Positions 35,313 through 43,293 of a stretch of DNA of 64,000 bases are shown piece after piece; the first letter of the stretch is position 1; each line of letters starts with the position of its first letter. The notes under the pieces were generated by a model. That model saw only the letters and a list, made by a program, of their open reading frames with translations. It ran no database searches and was not told the DNA's origin. Position numbers and translations under genes: made by a program. This DNA comes from Haladaptatus sp. R4. Its GTDB lineage: Archaea; Halobacteriota; Halobacteria; Halobacteriales; Haladaptataceae. Where the stretch lies: the NCBI RefSeq assembly GCF_001625445.1, contig NZ_LWHG01000031.1, positions 1-64,000 of the forward strand, given 5' to 3'.

Positions 35313-35916
35313 TCACGCACGTGCCAGGAGTTGTAGCCACGTCTGGGTCGCATCGACGCTGACCGAATCCACCGTGAATCCGGCCTTCTCGGCCATCTTC
35401 GACAGTTCGTCGGGGCGGTAGAGCGTGAACGACCGCTCGTCCGTCTCGTACACGTCGCCGTCGACCTCCCCTTCGCCGTGTTTGACCGAGAGGAGAAAGA
35501 TCCCGCCGGATTCGAGCACCCGATGAAACTCCGCTAGCGTCGGCTGGGCGTCCTCCCGCGGGACGTGGAGAAACGACGCACACGACCAGAGACCGTCGAA
35601 GGAGTCCGATTCGAGGGATAGACTGCGCATGTCCATCCGCGCGAACTCTGCAGTCGGTGCGACGTCCCGCGCCGCCCGGAGGAAGTTCGGCGTGAGATCG
35701 ATACCGACCACCGAATGCCGTGGTCGCTGAAGGTCGCCGACTCCCACCCCGGGCCACACCCGACGTCCGCGATTCGCGCGTGGTCACCGTCGGCCGCCCC
35801 TTCGACCGCTTCGAGAAATCGCTCGACCAACTCCTCGACGCCCGTCCTGTCGGCGTTCCGGTCTCGATACTCGTCGGCGACGCTTGATAGGTTTCGATCG
35901 TATCCAGGTCGGTCAT
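35313..35916 (-). pseudogene. SAM-dependent methyltransferase, two frameshifts (likely sequencing errors)
   Basis: Starts MTDLDTIETYQ at 35916. One A restored near 35888 brings in SVADEYRDRNADRTGVEELV and ERFLEAVEGAADGDHARIAD. The SAM-binding motif I is ADVGCGPGWESATF. A second missing G near 35714 joins SDHG to HSVVGIDLTPNFLRAARDVA. Downstream are motif regions FARMDMRSLSLESDSFDGLW, LHVPREDAQPTLAEFHRVLE and SGGIFLLSVKHGEG. The repaired protein of about 200 residues is a class I methyltransferase of UbiE/COQ5 type. The substrate is unknown. Two separate errors in one gene again fit systematic base loss. Confidence 0.82.
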
Positions 35917-36013
35917 CGTGTGAACTGAACGATGGACGGGAGGGATATAGGTGTCACTGCCGCCGAAAATAGGCGACGCCGACGACCGACGTGCTCACGG
36001 GTCGAAAATCGAG

Positions 36014-36044
36014 AATCGAAGAATGCACCGGACGGGATTTGAAC
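36014..36044 (-). repeat. Truncated tRNA-Gly 3' end (31-bp direct repeat, copy 1)
   Basis: 31 bp identical to 36232-36262. It consists of the acceptor 3' strand plus half of the T-arm of the tRNA-Gly gene and 10 bp of its 3' flank. The rest of the tRNA is missing. Such 3' fragments are what an integrative element leaves when it uses a tRNA gene as its attachment site, or they may come from a local duplication. Confidence 0.6.
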
Positions 36045-36086
36045 GACGCCCGGACAGTCCTGCTCGGTCGTTCGATCGCGGCTTCG

Positions 36087-36125
36087 CCGGACTTCGTCCG
36101 GATGACTGCCGAGCGTTGCTCGGCA
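36087..36125. repeat. Paired short palindromes
   Basis: Two perfect hairpins with 3-nt loops: CCGGAC-TTC-GTCCGG (36087-36101) and TGCCGAGC-GTT-GCTCGGCA (36107-36125). They lie between the two tRNA-Gly 3' repeats. They are similar in style to other extragenic palindromes near tRNA genes here. Confidence 0.55.
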
Positions 36126-36231
36126 ACTTCGCCGCTCGCACACTCCCTGTGCGGGCTGTGTCCGGTCTGCTTCAAATCCCTTCTCGTTACGAATTCCGGA
36201 TAATGAGTGTACCTGTCACTCGAAACCTGAT

Positions 36232-36262
36232 AATCGAAGAATGCACCGGACGGGATTTGAAC
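36232..36262 (-). repeat. 31-bp direct repeat, copy 2 (3' end of tRNA-Gly)
   Basis: Copy 2 of the 31-bp repeat. It covers the 3' end of the intact tRNA-Gly gene and its flank. The copies are 218 bp apart and in the same orientation. The DNA between them contains only short palindromes, with no integrase gene. Confidence 0.6.
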
Positions 36263-36312
36263 CCGTGCCATGAGCTTGGAAGGCTCAGGTCCTGCCACTA
36301 GACCACCGGTGC
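36242..36312 (-). tRNA. tRNA-Gly(TCC)
   Basis: The reverse complement gives a 71-nt tRNA. Acceptor arm GCACCGG pairs with CCGGTGC, with discriminator A at 36242. The D-arm is followed by an anticodon stem-loop with anticodon TCC, then the T-arm CGGGTTCAAATCCCG. There is no intron and no encoded CCA. It reads glycine codon GGA (and possibly GGG). Its 3' end is duplicated 218 bp downstream. Confidence 0.95.
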
Positions 36313-36334
36313 TCACATGTTCGCACCGTACCTC

Positions 36335-36432
36335 GCAAATCGTCCTGATTTGCTCACCACCGGTGCGTGCTGCTCACTTCGTTCGCATCACGCACCGTGC
36401 CTCACTTCACTTCGTTCAGTGAGGCACCGGTG
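36335..36432. repeat. Overlapping inverted repeats 5' of tRNA-Gly
   Basis: Three inverted repeats: GCAAATC/GATTTGC (36335-36353), CGGTGCGTG/CACGCACCG (36361-36397), and CACCGTGCCTCACT/AGTGAGGCACCGGTG with one bulge (36393-36432). The last two share CACCG, so only one can form at a time. They flank the 5' side of the tRNA-Gly gene. Confidence 0.55.
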
Positions 36433-36489
36433 CTCGAATGCGTTCGAATGCGAGTGTACTCTCGAATTGTGCACCCCGGCTTAAGGGTG

Positions 36490-37131
36490 TTACTGTTTTC
36501 GCCCGCGGACGACGGCGTAGCAGTTCCCGCTCGAAATCGCCACGTCTTCCGGTTTCAACGCGCTGTTTTCGAGGTCTTCACGGAACTCGTCGGGCGAGTA
36601 GATGTGATAGAAGCGCGGAACGGTCTCGCCGCCGGGAAGCGTCCAATCGACGGTCGTGTCGAACCCCTCCTCGCGGTCGAACTTGTCGTGGGCCGTGCTC
36701 CACGCGCTGACCAGCGCGGTGCCGTCCGGGGAGAGAACGCGAGCGAGTTCGTCCAAACTCCCGACGCGTGCCTCGCGGGTCGGCAGATGGTGAAGCGTGG
36801 CGACGTACACCGCGAGGTCGACGGCGTCGGCGGCGAGCGGAATCCGGGCCGCGTCACACTGCACCAAGTCGAGGTCGAACTCCCGTTCGGTCGCGCGCTC
36901 TCGGGCCTCCGCGAGCAGGCCCGCGCTCACGTCCGCGCCGACGACGCGCTTTGCGTGGTCGGCGAGCAGTTCGGAGTGACGACCGTTGGCACAGCCGAGG
37001 TCGAGGGCGGTTTCGCCCACTCGGTCGTCGAGAAACGACTCGACTTCGGGCCACGCGTACTCCCGCGTCTTCGCGAAGTGGGCCGCGATGCGGTCGTAGG
37101 TCGCCCGCACGTCGTGGCTCGTCGGTTCCAT
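36490..37131 (-). CDS. Class I SAM-dependent methyltransferase
   Basis: 213 residues. Motif I is TALDLGCANGRHSELLADHA (about residues 41-60), acidic loop II is VVGADVS, and VQCDAARIPLAADAVDLAVY and ATLHHLPTREARVGSLDELA follow. The N-terminus DVRATYDRIAAHFAKTREYA and the C-terminal RFYHIYSPDEFREDLENSAL resemble Trm9/ALKBH8-type tRNA wobble-uridine methyltransferases. That points to tRNA modification, but a different substrate is possible. It is monocistronic, with the tRNA-Gly region downstream. Confidence 0.85.
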   Translation of the reverse strand: MEPTSHDVRATYDRIAAHFAKTREYAWPEVESFLDDRVGETALDLGCANGRHSELLADHAKRVVGADVSAGLLAEARERATEREFDLDLVQCDAARIPLAADAVDLAVYVATLHHLPTREARVGSLDELARVLSPDGTALVSAWSTAHDKFDREEGFDTTVDWTLPGGETVPRFYHIYSPDEFREDLENSALKPEDVAISSGNCYAVVRGRKQ

Positions 37132-37162
37132 ACCCGAACTCCGAGCGGGGAACTCAAATGTC

Positions 37163-39262
37163 CTACGAGAAGACGACGAAGTCGATGACGAGGAACGCGA
37201 CGTACGCGATGGCGAGCATCGCCGTCGCGTGTTTCGCGCCGTCCCGGACCGTTCCCTCGCCCATCTTGCCTGCGACGAAACCGGAGAAGACGGCCTGGAC
37301 GAGCGCGGTGTGGAAGAAGACCACCGTGTAGGCGTGGATGTTCACCGTCGAGATGTTGCCGAGGCCGCCGACCGTGACGGGACTCCCGGCGGCGTTTCCG
37401 GACGGGAGGTTCTGAAGCGCGGGAACGAGGATGGCCGAGAGCGTGCCGATGATGACGAGGAAGATCAAAAACGAGAGGTGGATGATGATGAGGTAGGTCA
37501 TCATCTCGTCCTCGCGCTGGCGTTGGAGACGTTTTGATTCCTGTGCGTCGTCCGCCGCGATCCGGAGGACGCGCCCGATGTCGCCGCTCGCGCGCATCGC
37601 GTTCGTCACCAGCGACACCACACGTGTGACGGTGGGCGTATCGATTCGGTCCTCGAACCGCCGGAGCGCGGTCGCGGTGTCGGTTCCCCATTCGATGTCG
37701 CGTTCCATGCGCGCCAACTCCTCGTTCAACGCGCCGAGGTCCCCCTTCGTCATCCGCCGAAAACTCTCCACGACCGTCATCCCGGCTTCGTTGACGCTGG
37801 CGAGTCGGTCGAGCATGTCGGGGATGGCCGCCTCGATGGCTTTGAGCCGACGGCGATGGTTCCATTGGACGACGGCGTACGTTCCCAACACGAACAGGGC
37901 GGCCTGCACCACGACGTCGTCCGCGGACGGGATGGTCGCCGTCCCCGCCGCGAGGTCCGGGAGGAGTCGAACGACGGTGGAAAGCAACGCGAGCGGAACC
38001 GTCAGATACAGCAGGGCGTCCGGGTTCTCCCGCACGGTTCGGAGCGGTTCGGTCAACGCGGTTCGAACGTTCTCGAACTTGTCGTAGGCGGCCAATCGCT
38101 CGGCGTTCGAGACGGTCGTTCCGCCGTCGCTCACCGTCCGTCCCGCGTCCGGGTCGCTCACGCGACGGACCGTTGGAACGGTCGCCGTCGGGACGGTCCG
38201 GTTCTCGCGGCTGATGTACAGCGATTCGGTGATGCTGTCGAGGTAGACGACGAACCCGACGTTGCCGAGCGGGATCAGCAGATACGCCGTCAGGTAGAGG
38301 AACCGAAGCGTGTCGGCGATACCCATCAATCCCATGATGACGAGGATCGTGATGAGCAGGAGCGGGCCGACGACGAACAGCGACACGTACCCCTCGGCGA
38401 GGACCGAAAGCAGTTCGAGGAACGCCTCCTGCTCGGCTTTCGCGTCGCGTTGGTAGCGTTCGTACTGCTCGCTGAGATACGACGGGAGACTCCGGCCGCT
38501 CTGGAGGACGCTCGCCAAGTTCTCGCCGAAATCCTCGAACTTCTCGCTCGGGGATTGGCGCGACATCTGTCTGATGGCGGTGAGCACGTCGAGACCGAAC
38601 AGGTCCATCGCTTTGACCCCGACGGCGATTTCCTCCGCCGCCTCGCCGTACACGTCGCGGTTTCGTGCCAGAATCCGCATGATGTCCGGCATTCCCATCC
38701 CGCTTCGGGAGAGTGCGTACGTGAACGCGACCGTTCGTGAGAGGCTACTGTCGATCTTCCGCGCGCGTGTGTTCCATTCGTACGCTGGTATCTCCCACCT
38801 GAGCCAGTACGTCAACCGTCCACCGAGAAGGCCAACCGTCGCGCTGCTGAACAGTAGAAGGACGAACAGATGACCGATGGACAACGAGGGAACGACGACG
38901 AGGTCGGCGAGGAAATCCAGCTTCGTCGGAAGTTTGCTCCGGAGCACGGTCGGGGACACGGAGAGGGTCGCCAACACGAGTCCGGCGACGTAAACGCCGA
39001 GGATGCTTCCGGAAATGGCGGCCAACGTCCCGTACACCCACGTCTTCGAAGCGTACAGTCGGTACGTCTCGCCGACGTGTGCCGCCCGAAGAACCTCCTC
39101 CCGGCGGTTCCGTCGCCGCCCGCTATCACGAACGTAGGTGCCGAAGGTTTGGAGGGAAACTCGCGTGACGGTTCGATACGCCGTCGTGCTGATCGGCGCG
39201 AGTGCGACGGGTGCGAGGAGAACGAGTGCGAGGACGAGCGGGACGAAGTTCAGCAACCCCAT
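37163..39262 (-). CDS. Type IV pilus membrane platform protein (PilC/TadC, T2SSF family)
   Basis: 699 residues from ATG 39262 (MGLLNFVPLVLALVLLAPVA), overlapping the ATPase stop. It is a multi-spanning membrane protein with two T2SSF domains, around residues 200-320 (FTYALSRSGMGMPDIMRILA) and around 475-600 (RLASVNEAGMTVVESFRRMT). Each is followed by helices such as LLITILVIMGLMGIADTLRF. This is the inner-membrane platform that works with the PilB-type ATPase to assemble archaeal type IV pili or a secretion system. No pilin gene is visible nearby. Confidence 0.93.
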   Translation of the reverse strand: MGLLNFVPLVLALVLLAPVALAPISTTAYRTVTRVSLQTFGTYVRDSGRRRNRREEVLRAAHVGETYRLYASKTWVYGTLAAISGSILGVYVAGLVLATLSVSPTVLRSKLPTKLDFLADLVVVPSLSIGHLFVLLLFSSATVGLLGGRLTYWLRWEIPAYEWNTRARKIDSSLSRTVAFTYALSRSGMGMPDIMRILARNRDVYGEAAEEIAVGVKAMDLFGLDVLTAIRQMSRQSPSEKFEDFGENLASVLQSGRSLPSYLSEQYERYQRDAKAEQEAFLELLSVLAEGYVSLFVVGPLLLITILVIMGLMGIADTLRFLYLTAYLLIPLGNVGFVVYLDSITESLYISRENRTVPTATVPTVRRVSDPDAGRTVSDGGTTVSNAERLAAYDKFENVRTALTEPLRTVRENPDALLYLTVPLALLSTVVRLLPDLAAGTATIPSADDVVVQAALFVLGTYAVVQWNHRRRLKAIEAAIPDMLDRLASVNEAGMTVVESFRRMTKGDLGALNEELARMERDIEWGTDTATALRRFEDRIDTPTVTRVVSLVTNAMRASGDIGRVLRIAADDAQESKRLQRQREDEMMTYLIIIHLSFLIFLVIIGTLSAILVPALQNLPSGNAAGSPVTVGGLGNISTVNIHAYTVVFFHTALVQAVFSGFVAGKMGEGTVRDGAKHATAMLAIAYVAFLVIDFVVFS

Positions 39263-40896
39263 CAGTCGAACTCCGCCACGGGAGAGTCGATGGTGTGTTC
39301 GACGTTCGAGACGACGGTTTCGGGGTCGGCGTAGTACTCGTTGACCATCGCGGTGAACCGACGGTAGTCCGAGATACCGTTCTCGCGGAGATACTGAAGG
39401 ACGAGTTTTCTGTCCCGAAGTTCGGCGAGCAGTTGCGACTGCGTCCAACCGTGATCGCGGCGAATCCCGTCCAACACGCCGCTGTCGCGTTTATGAAACG
39501 AGTCGCCCGCCGCGTTCCACGTGAACGCGGTCGTGTAGTCCAAATCCCCGGTCCGTTGGTCGATACCGTTGATCTCGGCGAGTGCCTGATTCCGTCGCAC
39601 ACGTTCCTCGCCGACGTAGGTCAGCGACTGGATGGAGAGGATGTCGAGCGACTGTATCATCGCGCGCGGGACGTTGATGGGTTCGTTTTCGAGGCGGTTG
39701 ATGACCGTCTGCACGCTGTCGGCGTGCATCGTGGAGTAGGTCGTGTGGCCGGTGTTCATCGCCTGAAACAGCGTCATCGCTTCGTTCCCGCGAACCTCGC
39801 CGACGACGATGTACTCGGGGCGATGGCGCAGCGCCGAGCGAAGCAGGTCGTACATCGTGATGTCGTTCCCGGCGTCCAATCGGTCGCGGGTGACCGAGGA
39901 GAGCCAGTTGTCGTGATACAGCGTCAGTTCGCGGGTGTCCTCGATGCTGAGAACCTTCGAGCGCGGTGGGATGAACATCGAAATCGCGTTCATCGAGGTG
40001 GTCTTTCCGGACGCCGTCCCGCCCGCAAAGATGAGCGATTTGTTGTTCTCGATGGCCAGCCAGAGGTAGGCCATCTGGTCGAGGCCGAAAGTTCCGTAGT
40101 TTATCAAATCGACGGGGGTGAACGGCTCGTCGGCGTACTTCCGGATGGTGAACGCCGATCCGCGCGGGGTGACCTCCTGGCCGAGCGCGAGTTCCGCACG
40201 GCTTCCGTCCGGCAGGGTCGCCTCCACGACGGGTTCGCCGACGCTGACGTGTTGGCCCGACTGTTGGGCGAGGCGGACGACGAGGCTGTCGAGTTCCTCC
40301 TCGGAGTAGACGACGTTCGTCCCGATGTCGTTGTACTCGTCGTGATAGACGAAGATCGGGAGGTCGTAGCCGTCACAGGAGATGTCCTCGATGTGCGGGT
40401 CGTGGATGAGGGGGTCGAGTTTTCCGAACCCACGGAACGACCGGAAGAGGTAGTAGAGAAGGCGGAAAAACGTTGCCGGATCCACCTCGACGCCGTATAC
40501 TTCGAGCAGTTCCCCCAGTTCGTCACGGAGGAGGGCCTCGGCCGTTTCGCCGCCCATCTCCCGGCGATAGATGAGCGATTCACGCAGATCCGAAAACAGC
40601 CGGTCCAGCAGTTCAACCTCGAAATCGTCCAGTTCCGGCTCGACGACGTGATACAGATACTCGTTCGCTACCGAGTCGTAGTTGATCGAGACGAACGCGA
40701 ACGGCGCGTTAACCCAGTATCGTTCGATTTCCTCGTATCCCGTAACGCCGGTGAACGTGATGAGCGAACCGTGTGCCGTCGGGTCGTAGTCATCGACCGC
40801 TACGGTCGACCCCCGAAGCATCTCGGCTGTGCGCCGAATCGTACGTCGCAATTCGCGCGCGCGGACAGTCAGTTCGTTGAACGCTAGCCCCGACAT
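39262..40896 (-). CDS. Type IV pilus assembly ATPase (PilB/TadA, secretion ATPase GspE family)
   Basis: 544 residues. Walker A is FAGGTASGKTT (about residues 293-301), the Asp box LSIEDTRELTLYHDNW follows, Walker B is RPEYIVVGEVRGNEAM, and the His box TYSTMHADSVQTVINRLENE completes the set. The N-terminal domain (residues 1-230) has GFGKLDPLIHDPHIEDISCD, typical of archaeal type IV pilus and T2SS ATPases. It powers pilin assembly through the PilC platform encoded next to it with a 3-bp overlap. It starts a two-gene operon. Confidence 0.95.
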   Translation of the reverse strand: MSGLAFNELTVRARELRRTIRRTAEMLRGSTVAVDDYDPTAHGSLITFTGVTGYEEIERYWVNAPFAFVSINYDSVANEYLYHVVEPELDDFEVELLDRLFSDLRESLIYRREMGGETAEALLRDELGELLEVYGVEVDPATFFRLLYYLFRSFRGFGKLDPLIHDPHIEDISCDGYDLPIFVYHDEYNDIGTNVVYSEEELDSLVVRLAQQSGQHVSVGEPVVEATLPDGSRAELALGQEVTPRGSAFTIRKYADEPFTPVDLINYGTFGLDQMAYLWLAIENNKSLIFAGGTASGKTTSMNAISMFIPPRSKVLSIEDTRELTLYHDNWLSSVTRDRLDAGNDITMYDLLRSALRHRPEYIVVGEVRGNEAMTLFQAMNTGHTTYSTMHADSVQTVINRLENEPINVPRAMIQSLDILSIQSLTYVGEERVRRNQALAEINGIDQRTGDLDYTTAFTWNAAGDSFHKRDSGVLDGIRRDHGWTQSQLLAELRDRKLVLQYLRENGISDYRRFTAMVNEYYADPETVVSNVEHTIDSPVAEFD

Positions 40897-41137
40897 GTTT
40901 GTTTCGTGTCCATCACGCGTCGGACCGGACGGCCGATTCCGGTTTCCCCCTGTCCATCGCGTGAGAGACGTATCTTGTCACGCTCATCGAAGTGGTGGTA
41001 CTTAAATCAATGGCTCGACAGGTACTGAGATGGTAATTGTAATCGAGAATTGATTATTCGCCTTTCGAGAGGAGTGCTCGCGTTTCGGTACATGGCGTTA
41101 CGTTCATGAGACGCGAGAACGTAGGTTCGAGTACGGA

Positions 41138-41611
41138 ATGAGGCGCGATTATTTCACATTGAACGTCGAAAATATCGACTGGGTCGAAACGGACGGGACG
41201 CCCCAGAAACCGACGGTAATCATCGATTTCGAGGGACCGTCCGCCACGCTTCGTGAGCGGCTTACCGGTCCATCCGGGGATCTTCTCGATGCGGGAGAGA
41301 CGGACGTTACCTTTCGACTACAGGCCAGTCTCGACGACCCGTCGGCGACGGGCGTCGTGAGCGTGACGAATCGAACGACGGGTGACTTCATCCTCGAACT
41401 GAACGAAGACGCGGACGACGTGCTTCGGTTCATCCGCGCGGCCCGCGCCTACGGCGACGAGACTGACGAGTCGAACGGCCGTTATCACGTCGATATCGCG
41501 ATCAACGGGGACCACGTGGTCGAGTACGACAAGAGTACGTTCCTCGTGTACAACGACGCCGGAAATCTACTGCGCCAGCACAGTCTCATCCCGAGCGGCG
41601 TCGAACTGTAA
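41138..41611 (+). CDS. DUF5793 family protein
   Basis: 157 residues, starting MRRDYFTLNVENIDWVETDG. The protein is acidic and beta-rich: VIIDFEGPSATLRERLTGPS, VTFRLQASLDDPSATGVVSV and DDVLRFIRAARAYGDETDES. The pattern matches the haloarchaeal DUF5793 family of cytoplasmic proteins of unknown function. It is a single gene, divergent from the pilus operon. Confidence 0.82.
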   Translation: MRRDYFTLNVENIDWVETDGTPQKPTVIIDFEGPSATLRERLTGPSGDLLDAGETDVTFRLQASLDDPSATGVVSVTNRTTGDFILELNEDADDVLRFIRAARAYGDETDESNGRYHVDIAINGDHVVEYDKSTFLVYNDAGNLLRQHSLIPSGVEL

Positions 41612-41630
41612 ACCGCCTTTTTTCGCGCCT

Positions 41631-41762
41631 TCAGAACCACGGAGCGATGACGCCGGTCATCACCGCCGCGATATAGATCCCCGCGATTGCCGCGAGGAGG
41701 ATGATTGTCCCGATCAGATAGTCGAACAATCCGTTCGGCGTCGTCAGCCTTGGTAGGTTCAT
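41631..41762 (-). CDS. Small single-span membrane protein
   Basis: 43 residues from ATG 41762: MNLPRLTTPNGLFDYLIGTI, then a hydrophobic helix through ILLAAIAGIYIAAVMTGVIA to PWF. The ORF has a clear start and stop, good haloarchaeal codon use, and a plausible single transmembrane helix. It sits in a 230-bp gap, convergent with DUF5793. I know no family function. Confidence 0.6.
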   Translation of the reverse strand: MNLPRLTTPNGLFDYLIGTIILLAAIAGIYIAAVMTGVIAPWF

Positions 41763-41844
41763 GTCAACGTCTACGACGGAAGGCGTCATAATCGTTGTTG
41801 GGGAAATCGAGAGGACCTAAGTACCAGGATACGAAGCCTCCCGT

Positions 41845-43206
41845 ATGAACTTGTTCGGAACTGCGGGTATCCGCGGTGATGTCGTCGAGCGGGTAACCCC
41901 CGAACTCGCGCTCGCCGTCGGACGGGCCGCTGGACAACAGGGAGAGGTGTTCGTCGTCGCCCGCGACGGACGGGAGACCGGCGCGGCACTGGCCGCCGCG
42001 ATGGAAGCCGGGTTGGAAAGTGCCGGGGCGAACATCTACCGTGCGGGTCAGCTTCCGACACCCGCGCTCGCGTTCGCGTCGCAGGGTCGTCGTGGCGTCA
42101 TGCTCACGGCGAGCCACAACCCCCCGACAGACAACGGTATCAAACTCTTTCACGACGGGCAGGAGTACGATCGCACCGCCGAGCGGGCCGTCGAAACCGG
42201 CGTCGAAGACGAACTACCGCCTCGTCCGTGGGACGAGTGGGGGGAGAGCGCCCGAGAGGACGTTCTCCACACGTACCGGAAGGCGGTTATGGTGTACGCG
42301 CGGGAGTACGGTGCACCGCTGAACGGCGTCCGCGTCGCCGTCGATTGTGGCAACGGGATGGCGAGCGTGGCGACGCCCCAGGTCCTCCGAGCACTGGGGG
42401 CACAAGTCATCTCGCTCAACGCGAACGTGGACGGACACTTCCCCGGTCGCCCGAGCAAACCGACACCCGAGACGCTGACTGACCTCCGTTCGTTCGTCGC
42501 CGCCGACGATTTCGAGTTCGGACTGGCCCACGACGGGGATTCGGACCGGATCGTCGTCGTCAACGCGGACGGCGAGGTCGTCCACGAGGACACCGTCGTC
42601 GCAATCCTCGCGGAACACTACACGAGGGACAGCGAGGCAGACGACCCGGTGGTCGTGACGACGCCAAACGCCTCGGCGCGAATCGACGAGCGCGTTCGCG
42701 AGGCCGGAGGCCGCGTCGAACGCGTCCGACTCGGATCGCTTCACGAGGGAATCGCATCGGCGCTCGAAGACGGAGACGAGGGCACCGAAGTCGTGTTCGC
42801 CGCCGAACCGTGGAAGCACATTCACACCGGGTTCGGCGGATGGATCGACGGCGTGGTGAGCGCGGCGGTGCTCTCTCGACTCATCGCGGACGCCGGAGGC
42901 ATCGAACCGCTCCGTTCCGACGTGACCGAGCGCCCGTATCGAAAGGTGAGCGTCGATTGTCCCGACGACGCGAAGACGGGAACGATGGAACGGGTCGAGA
43001 CGACGCTCCCCGAACAGTTCCCCGAGGCCACCGTCGAGACGGAGTACGGGGTTCGTGCGGAGCTTTCTGACGGCTCGTGGGTCCTCGTCCGACCGAGCGG
43101 CACCGAGCCGTACGTCAGAATTTACGCCGAAAGCGAGGACGTGGACGACCTCGTCGCCCGAACAAAGAATATCGTAACGAACGCCGTATCGAGTGTAAAA
43201 AAGTAA
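41845..43206 (+). CDS. Phosphohexomutase family (phosphoglucosamine/phosphomannomutase or phosphopentomutase)
   Basis: 453 residues. The catalytic loop GVMLTASHNPPTDNGIKLF has the phosphoserine Ser90. The metal-binding motif is LAHDGDSDRIVV (about residues 230-241), the sugar-binding loop is FAAEPWKHIHTGFGGWIDG, and the phosphate-binding loop is VLVRPSGTEPYVRIYAE. It moves phosphate between C1 and C6 (or C5) of sugar phosphates. The usual name is GlmM or phosphomannomutase, but the adjacent nucleoside importer and phosphorylase suggest it may act on ribose-1-phosphate here. Both remain possible. Confidence 0.9.
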   Translation: MNLFGTAGIRGDVVERVTPELALAVGRAAGQQGEVFVVARDGRETGAALAAAMEAGLESAGANIYRAGQLPTPALAFASQGRRGVMLTASHNPPTDNGIKLFHDGQEYDRTAERAVETGVEDELPPRPWDEWGESAREDVLHTYRKAVMVYAREYGAPLNGVRVAVDCGNGMASVATPQVLRALGAQVISLNANVDGHFPGRPSKPTPETLTDLRSFVAADDFEFGLAHDGDSDRIVVVNADGEVVHEDTVVAILAEHYTRDSEADDPVVVTTPNASARIDERVREAGGRVERVRLGSLHEGIASALEDGDEGTEVVFAAEPWKHIHTGFGGWIDGVVSAAVLSRLIADAGGIEPLRSDVTERPYRKVSVDCPDDAKTGTMERVETTLPEQFPEATVETEYGVRAELSDGSWVLVRPSGTEPYVRIYAESEDVDDLVARTKNIVTNAVSSVKK

Positions 43207-43293
43207 CCGACGACGCGGTGTTTAAGCTATTTTTCGTGATTTCGAGCGCAAAGCGACGCGTTTATCACAAATCACTCGTCTGATTACTCATAG

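Noticed and set aside
36014-36044. Second tRNA-Gly gene
   Set aside because: Only the 3' T-arm/acceptor portion is present; no D-arm, anticodon arm or 5' acceptor strand follows.
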